Source: Acetivibrio straminisolvens JCM 21531 (GTDB taxonomy: Bacteria; Bacillota; Clostridia; Acetivibrionales; Acetivibrionaceae). Taken from it: a stretch of 64,000 nt of DNA. Made by a program: the position numbers and the translations under genes. The DNA lies in contig NZ_BAVR01000004.1 in NCBI RefSeq assembly GCF_000521465.1, positions 1 through 64,000 on the forward strand, written 5' to 3'. This document shows, one piece after another, positions 20,507 to 31,243 of this stretch (position 1 is the first letter of the stretch; the number at the start of each line of letters is the position of its first letter). The notes beneath the pieces are model-generated. The model made no database searches. It saw only the letters and a program-made list of their open reading frames with translations, and was not told where the DNA came from.

Positions 20507-21594
20507 ATGAAAAAAATTCGTCTTGCTGTAATAGGTACGGGATTGGCCTGGGAAAGGCTTCATTATCCCGCTATTAAAGAACTTGGAGATAAATATGAAA
20601 TAGTTGCACTATGCAATAGGACCCGCGAAGATGCCGAAGAATTTGCAAAAAAATAAACTTAAGTATGGACAGGGTTTACGATGATTACAATGAAATGCTA
20701 AAAAGACAGGATATCGATGCAGTAGACATCCTTGTTCCTATTGAATCCAACTATTCGGTTTCGGAAGCAGTTGCAAAAACGGGCAGGGACTTTATTTGCG
20801 AAAAACCTCTTGCATCAAACAGAGAAGATGCAAAAAAATATCTGGAGCTATCAAAAAAGTACAATGTCAAGATTATGATAGCCGAAAACTACAGATACAG
20901 CGACGAAAATAATAAAATCAGGGATATAGTAAACAGCGGAAAAATCGGAGATGTGGTATATTTTATAAAGAACAACATATCCTGTTTCCCTTGCGAAATG
21001 ACAAAGGATACCTTTGCTGCCACCGAATGGAGACAGCATCCCAAATTTTTCGGGGGTGCTTTTCTAGATGCTGCTTTGCATGATATTGCGGCAATGAGGC
21101 ATATTTTCGGAGCGGTCGAATGTGTGCAAGCCTTCGGAAAACCGCAGTCAGAAGATTATAACCCCTATGTGTCGGTAAACACCCATATTCTCTTTAAAAA
21201 CGGCGTTATAGGCTATTATACGTACTATCCGTCTGGCGTTGAGACTCAAAAGCCCGCGGTAGGTTTCAGAATCTTCGGCACCAAAGGCGAAATATACCTT
21301 GAAGATAAAACATGCGGAATAATAAATGTGTCATATCATGACGGGACTTCAGAGCATGTAAACTTTATCCCTGAAAGAGGATTCTATAATGAGCTCCTAA
21401 ACTACTACAACGCTTTAAACGGCACGGAGCAAATATCTGTAACCCCTGAGATGGAGTACGGGGATGTCAAAATGGTATTTGACATTTTGGATTCCATATC
21501 CTTTAAGGAGATTATATATGTGGACGAAGAAGCACCAAAAAGACAGTTGGAGTTTATAGATGATGATGTAAAGATACATCCTTTTATACAGTAA
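20507..21594 (+). CDS. Gfo/Idh/MocA-family oxidoreductase (frameshifted)
   Basis: NAD(P)-dependent sugar or cyclitol dehydrogenase-like protein, about 362 residues. The start at 20507 has CGGAGGA upstream and gives KKIRLAVIGTGLAWERL, the Rossmann GxGxxx motif. The frame breaks at 20656 in a run of seven A's; adding one A gives FAKKINLSMDRVYDDYNEML and continues into the long ORF. The catalytic lysine segment CEKPLASN (EKP motif) is present, and so is the His of DAALHDIAAMRH. Substrate unknown. No sugar transporter lies nearby and the gene appears monocistronic. Confidence 0.88.
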
Positions 21595-21633
21595 AAGTTA
21601 TTAAAATTTCATTTCGCTCCAAGAGGCTAAAAA

Positions 21634-21672
21634 ATGGGCGCATTTTTGATTATATATATAAATGCGCCCATG
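21634..21672. terminator. Bidirectional terminator between oxidoreductase and CheY-like gene
   Basis: ATGGGCGCATT and AATGCGCCCAT form an 11-12 bp stem with an AT-rich loop of about 15. On the minus strand TTTTTT follows directly, so it suits the convergent CheY-like gene best. On the plus strand only a weak TTTT follows. Confidence 0.75.
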
Positions 21673-21698
21673 AATTTTCGGTACTAGTCATCCTTCAC

Positions 21699-22066
21699 TT
21701 ATGTATGTATATACTGTTTAAGGCCATTTTCCACATCCTTTCGGCTAAAGGGCTTCGGAATATAACCTACCGCCCCATGTTTTATGGCCTGCCGTATTAC
21801 CTTCTCAGAGGTCACTGCCGACACCATTATTATTTTACTGTCGCAGCTCACCTGTAAAATTTTCTTGATTGCCTCAAGCCCATCCATACCGGGCATTGAA
21901 ACATCAAGGTAACAACCTCAGGCTGCATTTCTCTGGCTTTGTCAACAGCTTCATAACCGTCCTGGGCAAACTCAATATTGCTATACCCAATATCCATCAG
22001 GGTATTGCCCAAAAGTTTCCTCATAAAAAAGGCGTCATCAACAACTAGTATTTTTGTCTTCTGCAT
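21699..22066 (-). CDS. CheY-like single-domain response regulator (frameshifted)
   Basis: About 122 residues, receiver domain only. Acidic pocket ILVVDDAFFMRKLL, phospho-acceptor Asp in VVTLDVSMPGMDGLEAI after repair of one missing G near 21905, switch Thr/Ser region MVSAVTS and conserved Lys in YIPKPFSRKD. It probably relays a signal to a motor or a separate effector, as there is no output domain. The ATG at 22066 is preceded by AGGTG at about 9 nt; a TTG four codons earlier is also possible. Followed by a terminator. No chemotaxis genes are adjacent. Confidence 0.9.
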
Positions 22067-22309
22067 CCTGCACAACACCTCTATTCTTTCTTTTCTTTTT
22101 ATTTATATTTATATATATTTTTTTTATATATTCTTAAAAAACAATCTTTATTAATTCCCTCTAAATATTAATCTATGAAAGAGGAGGTGTAATTGATTGA
22201 GATTTTAGAAAAAAACACGAAATGCCATGCTACGATTACTTTACAGTATAAATGAAATCTTGATTGGATTCGGGTTTCGCCTTTTGGTGAAACGAAATAT
22301 AATCAATTT

Positions 22310-23809
22310 TTACAGACCGAGAATTCCTTCAACCTGCTGTTTCATATCGGATTTGCTACAAACCTGCTTGTGGAGAACAGGCTTCTTATCCAGATCTTTC
22401 AATCCTTCCGGTATCTTAAGCTTGCACTCCTTCGATAGAATCTCAAGAAGTTCAAATTCCGTCCTGCCCTTTAATGTTTCATCCCCCAAAATTGCCTTTA
22501 CTACACTCTCGTTAAACTTAAAGGGGCTTGCCGTCGATGCAATAACCGTCTTTGTCATATCACCGGTTGAAATTACATATTTATCGTACACATCAACACC
22601 TACAGCTGTATGGGTGTCAATGACATATCCGTATTCCTTATATATTGCTTCTATGGTCTTTAATGTCTCGACCTCACTTGAATATCCACCCCAGAAAACT
22701 TCCGATATCCTTTTCTTCACTGCATAATCAACACTATACTTTCCGGTTTCTTTCAAGCTGTTCATCCAATTGTTTATCGGCAAAGGATCGTGCCCGGTTA
22801 ACTCAAAGAGGAGTCTTTCGAGATTACTTGATATCAATATATCCATAGACGGTGAAATGGTCTTCTTAAACTCCCTGTTCTTGTCATATACTCCCGTATT
22901 GATAAAATCGGTCAAAACATTGTTGTCGTTGGAAGCACAAATGAGCCTGTTTACAGGAAGCCCCATCTGCATAGCATAGAAAGCTGCAAGAATATTTCCG
23001 AAGTTTCCTGTCGGTACAACAAAGTTAACCTTGTCTCCTTTTTTTATTTCACCGTTCTTTAACATATCCGCATATGCAGAAAAATAATATACTATCTGAG
23101 GCACAAGTCTTCCCCAGTTGATGGAATTGGCCGATGAAAATTTAAAATTCCCCAGAGCCATTTTCTGCATAAGGCTTTCATCGGTAAAAATCGCTTTTAC
23201 ACCGCTTTGAGCATCGTCAAAATTTCCTTCCACTCCTATGGAGTAAACATTTTTTCCCTCCTGGGTAACCATTTGCATCTTCTGAACCTGACTCACACCG
23301 TCTTGAGGATAAAACACAATTATTCTTGTGCCTTCAACATCCCTAAACCCTTCCAAAGCGGCTTTTCCGGTATCTCCGGAAGTTGCAACCAAAATTACGA
23401 TTTCACTGGTCTCTCCGGTCTTTCTGACTGCCTTCACAAGGAAGTGAGGCAGGATTTGAAGAGCCATGTCCTTGAACGCACATGTAGGTCCATGCCACAA
23501 CTCCAAAATGTTAACGTTTTCATTGAGTTGGACCAATGGCGCTATTCTTTTGTCATCGAACTTTTCATCGGTATAAGCACTGTAAACGCAATCCGCTATT
23601 TCTTCATCGGAATAATCTGTAAGAAAGTGCTTCAATATATATAACGCCCTTTCCTGATAACTCATATCAGCCATGGCGCTTATTTCACTATCGGTAAGAC
23701 TTATTTTTTCTTCGGGAACAAACAATCCGCCGTCAGGCGCTATACCTCTCTTTATTGCCTCAGCAGATAATACGGACTTTAATCCCCCTCGTGTACTTTC
23801 ATAATACAT
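22310..23809 (-). CDS. thrC: Threonine synthase
   Basis: PLP enzyme converting O-phosphohomoserine to threonine. About 499 residues, complete and unbroken. The PLP lysine is in HGPTCAFKDMALQ, phosphate and cofactor loops are ATSGDTGKAAL and PTGNFGNILAA, and the N-terminus YYESTRGGLKSVLSAEAI is typical of the fungal/clostridial type. ATG 23809 has GGGAGG at about 7 nt. It is separate from the hom cluster about 4 kb away. Downstream (22255-22309) a GTTTCGCC/GGTGAAAC hairpin lacks a T-tract. Confidence 0.96.
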   Translation of the reverse strand: MYYESTRGGLKSVLSAEAIKRGIAPDGGLFVPEEKISLTDSEISAMADMSYQERALYILKHFLTDYSDEEIADCVYSAYTDEKFDDKRIAPLVQLNENVNILELWHGPTCAFKDMALQILPHFLVKAVRKTGETSEIVILVATSGDTGKAALEGFRDVEGTRIIVFYPQDGVSQVQKMQMVTQEGKNVYSIGVEGNFDDAQSGVKAIFTDESLMQKMALGNFKFSSANSINWGRLVPQIVYYFSAYADMLKNGEIKKGDKVNFVVPTGNFGNILAAFYAMQMGLPVNRLICASNDNNVLTDFINTGVYDKNREFKKTISPSMDILISSNLERLLFELTGHDPLPINNWMNSLKETGKYSVDYAVKKRISEVFWGGYSSEVETLKTIEAIYKEYGYVIDTHTAVGVDVYDKYVISTGDMTKTVIASTASPFKFNESVVKAILGDETLKGRTEFELLEILSKECKLKIPEGLKDLDKKPVLHKQVCSKSDMKQQVEGILGL

Positions 23810-24059
23810 TTTATTTCCTCCCATATATTGTAGATCGTCAATATTCTAAATTGTATAAAGCAATTCTATCATTGTAATAACAAAGCTAAATACGTGTGGA
23901 ATCACAATACAAATGATAAACCAAGCCGGTAACTTATTTATAAACCCCAAGATATATGCATTATTAAACGGTTCTGCAGGTTGTTCACTAATTTTAATAA
24001 TATAATAAATTTGAAAAAAAATAAAGAATATTTTCTACAAATCTTTAAAATAACTATAA

Positions 24060-25205
24060 TCAACTATGCAATCCCAAAATCCTTCTTAGGACACAAAATA
24101 AGCCGCATCTTTGCATGTATTTTGGCCGGAAAACCCTTTGAAATGTATAAAGTGCAGCCAACCTTCCGGCATCAATCAGATATTTTTTCTCCTTGTCGCT
24201 AAGTTCAAAATCCAAAAAAGAAATGTCCCCTGTATATATTCTTACAAGATAGCTGTTTTTGTAGTGCTTTATGTCAGGGACTCCGAAATCATGTACAGTA
24301 GATATAAGTCCTTTTAGTATGTTAAAAGGAGTCATAACATTAATCAATTTTTCCTTTCCCTTTAACTCGCAGGCAATCAACGGAATTGACATGGAAGGTT
24401 GGATAAGCCATATGGGTAAATTGTCCAATACTCCGCCGTCAATCAAGTAATGCTTTTTTATACTGCTGCCATCCTTTTTTAAGACTTCCACCGGCTTAAA
24501 AGCAAAGGGAACACTTGTGCTCATTCTCACAGCTTTTGCGACTTCAAGCCGGTCCGGGTCAATGCCGTAATAGGAAATATCATCCGGAAGAACCACAATC
24601 CTCCCGCGGTTTGCATCCACTGCCGTCATTCTGACCTTGTACCCGTTGGGATTTGACCAGTCGGGTTTGCCCAATCTCAAATCCGCAAAGGTTTTTATGC
24701 CTCTTTTTCTCAGTATTTTATATACCCATTCTTCAAGATAGTCTCCGTCAAAGAGGCTCCCTTGTTTACTGTAGGTTACAATATTCTTTAAAAGGTCCCT
24801 TCTGTACCCGGTAAATTCCTCATCTGTTTCAAAAAATCTATAATTCTTTGCTGAATTATTATCACTTTCTGCCCAACGCATATTTAGAAAGGTTTTAAAG
24901 CTTTTATCCCTCTGAAACGTATTTCTGGAAGTATATTCCATATATTTTTTAACCGCCGGTATTTCCCGGGAAATATCCCTTAGCTTTATTTTTTCAAAAT
25001 CAAAATCATACAGAATTCTTCTTAATTCTACAGAATTGTATCCGGCACCGATAAAAGCACCTACCAAGGCTCCTACAGATACCCCGGCAATATTTTTGAA
25101 ATAGAGACTTTTCTCTTCTGCCACTTCATACATTCCTATATATGCAATGCCCCGTACTCCTCCGCCTCCCAATACAAGATTTGCCAGCCTTATGTCTTCA
25201 TTCAT
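24060..25205 (-). CDS. Patatin-like phospholipase
   Basis: Probable lipid acyl hydrolase of about 381 residues with the Ser-Asp dyad of the patatin family: oxyanion loop VLGGGGVRGIAY near residue 15, nucleophile elbow GVSVGALVG and the DGG motif LIDGGVLDNLP at about 275. An unusually long insertion (about 75-160) lies between the elbow and the DGG region. The ATG at 25205 (AAAGG about 10 nt upstream) is preferred over the TTG at 25223. No signal peptide, so probably cytoplasmic or peripheral. Same strand as the TPR gene 72 bp upstream; substrate unknown. Confidence 0.88.
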   Translation of the reverse strand: MNEDIRLANLVLGGGGVRGIAYIGMYEVAEEKSLYFKNIAGVSVGALVGAFIGAGYNSVELRRILYDFDFEKIKLRDISREIPAVKKYMEYTSRNTFQRDKSFKTFLNMRWAESDNNSAKNYRFFETDEEFTGYRRDLLKNIVTYSKQGSLFDGDYLEEWVYKILRKRGIKTFADLRLGKPDWSNPNGYKVRMTAVDANRGRIVVLPDDISYYGIDPDRLEVAKAVRMSTSVPFAFKPVEVLKKDGSSIKKHYLIDGGVLDNLPIWLIQPSMSIPLIACELKGKEKLINVMTPFNILKGLISTVHDFGVPDIKHYKNSYLVRIYTGDISFLDFELSDKEKKYLIDAGRLAALYTFQRVFRPKYMQRCGLFCVLRRILGLHS

Positions 25206-25277
25206 GCTAGATTTGCCTTTCAAAGGAATATAACTATGTTATATATATTATTTAAAATCAATAAATATTAACCGTCT

Positions 25278-26435
25278 TTACTGCTGGCTGCTCCGTATAA
25301 AATTTATACGGTCGTTTGAGTATCCTGCATAGGAAGTTGCAGGATATTTGCTGACTACTTCCTGGAATATTTCCAAAGCCTTTGTGTTGTTATTTAGTTC
25401 CTGATAGCACACTCCAAGATAATATAGATTATTTACCGCATATCTCCAATTATCACTATAAGAGCGAGACCTTTCAAATTTCTCAACAGCTTCCTGATAA
25501 TTCTTTCTATTGTACAATTCCCTTCCTTGATTATACTCATTTTGAGCAGCTTTAGGCATAACATCCTGAGACAACTTGTCGAACTTTTCCTTTTCTACCC
25601 CTGTAAAGTTGGTGTTTTTCAATAGCAATATCAGATCCGCCGCTTCGCGATATTGGTTTTGAGAAGCATGTTTCTCAATTTGAAGGAGTTTTGAAGCGTT
25701 CATATAATAGTCAACCTGTTTTTTCACCTCTTCAAATGTACCGTTTAATCCCTGATATTTTTCATTTAATTCATTGTACTTTCGCTCGATTTCATCCCTT
25801 TGTTCAATAAGATCATTGTATTGTGCCGTTAATTGATTTAGTTGCTCATTATTTTCCTCCCTAAAATAATACTTGTAACTTAGGAGGAAAACCAGCAGAG
25901 CACCGATTAAAAGTCCTATAAACAATCTTGCCGTATCCATGGGCTTGTATTCCCAAATTTTCAACAGTTTCTTAAGAGAAAAAGAGGTGGTGCTTCTATT
26001 TACAATTCCTTCCGAAAGCTGATTTGCCCCTCTGCTCCTTCCTCTTTTTTCCTTTGCCTTTCTGCTCTTTTCCTTTTTATTTGCAATAGGTTCATAACTA
26101 GAGTCAATTTCCTTTAAATATTTTATTGCCATTACACTGTTCTTTTCAGCATCTATAACCTTTTGAAAAGTCTCTGCAGCTTTATCGTTCTCTCCGATAT
26201 ACATATAAAATATACCTAATAAATTCATTGCTTCATGAAAATCAGGATTTAAAGAAATAGCTTTCTTAAGCTCTATTATGGCAATATCCTCGCTTTTTGC
26301 ACGAAAATCCTCTAAAGCTTTATTATAAAGCTGTATAGAGTTTTTAATATTATCAGGCATGTTCGGGTTGGTCTCGGATAACCTATCCAAATCAATCATT
26401 GAATAATTTTGAAGCTCATTTTTAAAATCCATCAT
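25278..26435 (-). CDS. Membrane-anchored TPR protein with coiled coil
   Basis: Protein of 385 residues. An N-terminal cytoplasmic TPR pair (about 30-110: AIIELKKAISLNPDFHEAM) is followed by a very basic stretch (KEKSRKAKEKRGRSRG), one membrane helix (about 170-188), a coiled coil (about 195-245), and a C-terminal TPR domain outside the membrane (EYNQGRELYNRKNYQEAVEK, YSYL-type repeats). This looks like a scaffold rather than an enzyme. ATG with GGGGG at about 9 nt. It sits between folC and patatin in one direction and may be co-transcribed. No specific partner can be named. Confidence 0.85.
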   Translation of the reverse strand: MMDFKNELQNYSMIDLDRLSETNPNMPDNIKNSIQLYNKALEDFRAKSEDIAIIELKKAISLNPDFHEAMNLLGIFYMYIGENDKAAETFQKVIDAEKNSVMAIKYLKEIDSSYEPIANKKEKSRKAKEKRGRSRGANQLSEGIVNRSTTSFSLKKLLKIWEYKPMDTARLFIGLLIGALLVFLLSYKYYFREENNEQLNQLTAQYNDLIEQRDEIERKYNELNEKYQGLNGTFEEVKKQVDYYMNASKLLQIEKHASQNQYREAADLILLLKNTNFTGVEKEKFDKLSQDVMPKAAQNEYNQGRELYNRKNYQEAVEKFERSRSYSDNWRYAVNNLYYLGVCYQELNNNTKALEIFQEVVSKYPATSYAGYSNDRINFIRSSQQ

Positions 26436-26484
26436 AAAATTAACCCCCGCATTAATTTTTATGCTTTATAACTTGCCCAATCCA

Positions 26485-27771
26485 CTATTCGAGGCTTAAT
26501 AACATGCTTCGCACTTCACCAATATAATATAGCGAGCCAAAGGCACAAATCAGTCCGTCCTTTGGAGTAATCTTGAGACTTTTTTCCACTGCATTTACAA
26601 TTGTATCACTAATTAATACATTTTTACAATAGCCTTCCAGACTTTGTGCCAGCTCTTTGGCAGGTAAACCTCTATCGTTATTGGGTGTCACAGTAATTAT
26701 ATCCTCTGCAAGAGGTGCACATACCTCAATTATTGACTTATAATCCTTATCTTTTAAAACACCCATAATAAATACTATTTTTTTGCAGGGAAAATATGTT
26801 TTCAAAAACCTTGAAAGAGTTTGGGCTCCTTCAAGATTGTGAGTCCCATCAATTAAAAATATCGGTTCTTTTCTAAGAATTTCAAGCCTTCCCGGCCATT
26901 TTGCAAAAGCCAGTCCTTTTCTTATCGAATCCTCGCAAATTCTGTCATAGCCTTTTTGTTCCAAAATCAAAGCCGCTTCGAGAGCCACTACAGCATTTTT
27001 TACCTGATGCTCTCCTAAAAGTCCTATCTTTAAAGACTTAAACCGCCCATAGTCAAACTCCTGTCCCTCTATCGAAACGTTTTTCATGTTTATAGACTCA
27101 AAAGACATTCTGTGGAGCCGGGCATCTTTTTTGCGGCAGATATCTTCAAAAACTCTGCCGGCTTCCGGCACTTGAGGATACAGAACTACATCGGTGCCGT
27201 CTTTTATAATTCCAGCCTTCTCAAAAGCTATTTTATCCAGCGTGTCTCCCAACTGCGCCATATGGTCATAACTTATTGTGGTTATAACTGCCGTCAAAGG
27301 AGCATCTATTATATTGGTAGAATCAAACCTGCCTCCAAGCCCTACCTCCAGAACAACAATGTCGCAGTTTTTTTCATAAAAATATTGAAAAGCAATTGCC
27401 GTTACTATTTCAAATTCGGTAGGATGATTTCCTCCTTCTAAAATCATCAGCTCAACCTTTTCCTTTACATAACGGGTGATTCTTGCCAAATCTTCCTTTG
27501 AAATTTCATCATTGTTAACTTTAATCCTTTCTGTAAAACGTTCAATATACGGCGAGGTATATATGCCAACTTTATAGCCCGACTCTTTTAATATACTGCT
27601 GATGAATGCAACTGTTGAGCCTTTTCCGTTCGTCCCGGCAACATGTACGTATTTAAGTTTCTTGTGAGGATTGTCCATCAGCTCAAGTAGTTTCCGAATG
27701 TTGTCAAGACCGAGCTTAATTCCAAATTTATAGGTCCCATGGATATATTCCAACGCCTGTTCATAGTTCAT
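26485..27771 (-). CDS. folC: Folylpolyglutamate synthase / dihydrofolate synthase
   Basis: Mur-ligase family enzyme that adds glutamate to folates. About 428 residues, unbroken. ATP P-loop VAGTNGKGSTVAFISSIL, folate-binding region YTSPYIERFTERIKVN, carbamylated-lysine segment AFEKAGIIKDG, and ILDGTHN-like LIDGTHNLEGA. The ATG at 27771 follows GGAGGAG; the TTG-type start at 27786 is not needed. The gene lies after secA and its terminator, so probably has its own promoter in the short gap. Confidence 0.95.
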   Translation of the reverse strand: MNYEQALEYIHGTYKFGIKLGLDNIRKLLELMDNPHKKLKYVHVAGTNGKGSTVAFISSILKESGYKVGIYTSPYIERFTERIKVNNDEISKEDLARITRYVKEKVELMILEGGNHPTEFEIVTAIAFQYFYEKNCDIVVLEVGLGGRFDSTNIIDAPLTAVITTISYDHMAQLGDTLDKIAFEKAGIIKDGTDVVLYPQVPEAGRVFEDICRKKDARLHRMSFESINMKNVSIEGQEFDYGRFKSLKIGLLGEHQVKNAVVALEAALILEQKGYDRICEDSIRKGLAFAKWPGRLEILRKEPIFLIDGTHNLEGAQTLSRFLKTYFPCKKIVFIMGVLKDKDYKSIIEVCAPLAEDIITVTPNNDRGLPAKELAQSLEGYCKNVLISDTIVNAVEKSLKITPKDGLICAFGSLYYIGEVRSMLLSLE

Positions 27772-27818
27772 AATTTGCTCCTCCATTTAAAATTTATACC
27801 TCTCGCCGCTAAAGCTTT

Positions 27819-27859
27819 GCAAAAAGGGGTTTATGCCTTTTTTGCAAAACCCCTTTTGC
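27819..27859 (-). terminator. Strong rho-independent terminator after secA
   Basis: Minus strand arms GCAAAAGGGGTTT and AAACCCCTTTTTTGC pair over about 13 bp, and the 3' arm supplies TTTTTT. Lies 23 bp after the SecA stop and upstream of folC. Confidence 0.85.
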
Positions 27860-27881
27860 CTTGCTTCTCTAAAAGTTAAGA

Positions 27882-30612
27882 CTAATCATCAATTCCGCAA
27901 CATTTTTTGTATTTTTTTCCGCTGCCGCATGGACAAGGCTCGTTTCGTCCAATCTTGCTTTTCCTTACCACAGGCTTTTTCACATCTACTCCGTGAGAGG
28001 CTGTTACCGGTTCTGCCACCTTCTCACGCTGCGGCATGCGGTTGCGGTCAATATGCGTATTGAGTATTATTCTTACCACATCCGATTGAATATTTCTGTT
28101 CATTTCCTCAAACATCTCAAAGCTTTCAAACTTATACTCTATGACAGGGTCTTTCTGTCCATAGGCTCTAAGCCTTACCCCATGCTGCAGTTGTTCCATG
28201 TCGTCAATATGATCCATCCATTTCTGGTCCACCACTCTCAAGAGAACAACTCTTTCCAGCTCCCTTATAAGCTCTGTGCCGAACTCCTGTTCTTTTTCCT
28301 CATATCTTTTGAGCATGCTGTCGAGTATTTTTTCTCTAAGCTTCTCTTTATTAAGATCTTCCATCTCTTCTCTGGAGAAGTTCAAGGTTCCTTCCGGAAC
28401 ATAAGCCTTCTCAGTATAAGAGATTATGCCTTCCCAATCCCAGAAATCCGGATGGGGGTTTTCACTGCAGAACAGATTTACAATATTGTCTGCTATACCC
28501 TGCATCATCTTTATGATGCTTTCCTTAATGTTTTCACCGTTTAATTACTTTTCTTCTCTGAGATAGATAATTTCCCTCTGTTTGTTCATAACATCATCGT
28601 ACTCGAGGACATTCTTTCTTATGGCAAAGTTCTTGCCTTCCACTCTCTTTTGCGCGTTTTCAATAGCGCCGGTCAGCATCTTATGCTCAATAGGCTGATC
28701 CTCTTCCAAGCCCAGAGCCTCTACCATTCCCATGAGTCTGTCCGAACCGAACAGACGCATAAGGTCGTCTTCCAGGGATATATAGAATCTTGATTCTCCA
28801 GGGTCTCCCTGACGTCCCGCACGTCCCCTAAGCTGATTGTCTATACGCCTTGATTCGTGTCTCTCGGTACCTATAATAAACAATCCGCCTGCTTCAACAA
28901 CCTTTTCCCTTTCAGCATCGGTAATTTTCTTAAATCCATTATAAAGCTCGCGGAATACTTTTCTCGCTTCAATAATATCCAAATCATCGGTTTCATTGAA
29001 TCCTGTAGCCTGATTGATAATATCTTCACTAAAACCTTTCTTTCTCATTTCCTGTTTAGCCATGAACTCAGGATTACCGCCCAACAAAATATCGGTACCG
29101 CGGCCGGCCATGTTGGTGGCAATGGTAACAGCCCCCAGTTTTCCGGCTTGGGCAATTATTTCAGCTTCCTTCTCATGGTATTTGGCATTCAGCACCTGAT
29201 GAGTAATACCCCGTCTTTTAAGCATGGAACTCAAAAGCTCGGATTTTTCAATGGATATGGTACCTATCAGCACCGGCTGGCCTTTTTGGTTGCACTCAAC
29301 TACTTGATTTATGACAGCATTAAACTTACCCCTCTCATTTTTGTATACGCTGTCAGGATGGTCTGTTCTCACTACCGGCAGGTTTGTAGGTATTACAATA
29401 ACATCCATGTTATAGATGCTGCGAAATTCCTGTTCTTCAGTCTGAGCCGTACCTGTCATACCGGACAGCTTATTATACATTCTGAAGTAATTCTGGAATG
29501 TAATGCTGGCCAAGGTTTTGCTTTCTCTTTCAACCTTTACCCCTTCTTTTGCCTCAATAGCCTGATGAAGACCGTTGCTGTATCTTCTTCCGTACATCAG
29601 ACGTCCGGTAAACTCATCTACGATAATTACCTGATCGTCTTTTACTACATAGTCCCTGTCCCTCTTCATGAGCCATGGCTCTCAACGCCTGGTTTATATG
29701 ATGGGATATGGTCATATTGTCCGGATCCGAAAGATTTTCAACACCAAAAAACTCTTCTGCCTTTTTCACTCCACTGGCTGTCAAAGTTGCCGTATTGGCC
29801 TTTTCATCCACAATATAATCGGCCTCAATATCATCTGTCTGTTCTTTGTCGTCCAGCTCCGTAAACACTTTTACTTTAAGCCTTCTTGCAAAGGCATCGG
29901 CCCTGGAATAAAGGTCTGTGGATTTGTCCCCGACTCCGGAGATAATAAGAGGTGTCCTGGCCTCATCCACCAAAATACTGTCAACCTCATCCACGATGGC
30001 AAAGTGAAGATCCCTTTGCACCATATCTTCTTTGTAAATAACCATGTTGTCCCTTAGGTAATCAAAGCCGAATTCATTGTTGGTCCCATAGGTAATATCG
30101 CAGCTATAGGCTCTTCTTCTTTGTTCATTGGTAAGTCCGTGAACAATAAGTCCTACACTTAATCCCAAAAAGTTATACAGCTTTCCCATCCATTCACTGT
30201 CACGGGTTGCCAGATAATCATTTACGGTAACAACATGCACGCCTTTTCCTTCAAGGGCATTCAGATATACCGGCAAAGTCGCAACCAGGGTCTTACCTTC
30301 ACCGGTTTTCATTTCCGCTATTCTTCCCTGATGAAGTACAATTCCTCCGATAAGCTGGACTCTAAAATGCCTCATCCCCAAAACTCTCTTTGAAGCTTCC
30401 CTCACCACTGCAAAAGCTTCCGGAAGAATATCATCCAAAGTTTCTCCTTGACTTAGCCTATTTTTAAACTCAGGTGTCTTGGCTTTGAGCTGTTCGTCGC
30501 TCAGTGCCTGAATTTCCGGTTCCAACTCTTCTATTTTATCAACAATAGGCTTAATCCTTTTAAGCTCTCTATCGCTATAACTTCCAAATATCTTTTCGAA
30601 TACTTTAAGCAT
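27882..30612 (-). CDS. secA: Preprotein translocase ATPase SecA (broken twice)
   Basis: Motor ATPase of the Sec pathway, about 910 residues after repair, normal for Clostridia. Walker [33 protein letters not shown]-box-like [16 protein letters not shown], helicase motif [26 protein letters not shown], and a C-terminal zinc-type SEC-C motif ([18 protein letters not shown]). The first break is near 29680 in [13 protein letters not shown] (net two bases lost). The second is an in-frame TAA at 28545 after YLREEK; a one-base gain with a one-base loss would give [11 protein letters not shown]. Start ATG 30612 has GGAGG. Such an essential gene is very unlikely to be truly broken. Confidence 0.95.
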
Positions 30613-30631
30613 ATAAAAACCTCCAGATATA

Positions 30632-31241
30632 TTATTTTTCATTTTTCTTTTTTAATGCCATCAACGGATACGTAAACAACTCAAAGATGAATATAAACAA
30701 TCCCAATGCCACAACCAGATCTCCGATACTTACTACTCCCATTCCTTTTCCGATAAACCCGGGCAGGTATATAACATCGGCTAAAAATTTAAGCTTTGTG
30801 GTGCTGCTTATAACTACATGCTTGTTGTCAGCGCCGGACAAAATCATTTCAGTTACTTCCTTAACACCGGCCTTTTGCATTGCCTCAAGCTCACTGGCAT
30901 CCTTCCGCCGTTTATAAGCATTACCAATGCATTCATGGACGCTCCAAGACCGACAAAACACAGGCCGAGATACTCTCTATTGAACCAGAAACAGAGAAAC
31001 AATAAAATAAATACCAAAGTCTGAATAATAAAGCTGTATTTTACGGCACTCTCCACCCCGCAAACTCCCAAAAGCCTTGTTACAGTCTGCAGGACAAAGG
31101 CAACCACTGCCAGCCACGTCTTGCGAAGTTTGATATCAAAAAACCACAAGACTTTCCTTCCATTCCTTGGACTGCCAGCGCTAAAATAAAGGCTAGAAGC
31201 ATGACAGTTAGATAAAGCAAGCTACCACCCCACATAAACAC
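30632..31241 (-). CDS. DUF5317-family multi-pass membrane protein (frameshifted)
   Basis: About 203 residues in three frames. Segments in order: [19 protein letters not shown], then [53 protein letters not shown], and C-terminal [19 protein letters not shown] with [24 protein letters not shown] followed by LEAMQKAG, and the later SIGD motif, are typical of DUF5317. About five membrane helices. The breaks are near 31150 and 30900. The GTG at 31241 (GAGG about 12 nt upstream) is the tentative start; ATG 31235 is the alternative. It ends 19 bp before secA, so the two are probably co-transcribed. Function unknown. Confidence 0.7.
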
Positions 31242-31243
31242 TA

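Noticed and set aside
22262-22300. GTTTCGCC/GGTGAAAC hairpin as thrC terminator
   Set aside because: Stem is plausible but no T-tract follows on either strand.
28857-29864. Plus-strand ORF of 335 codons opposite secA
   Set aside because: Antisense shadow of a highly conserved gene; composition not protein-like.
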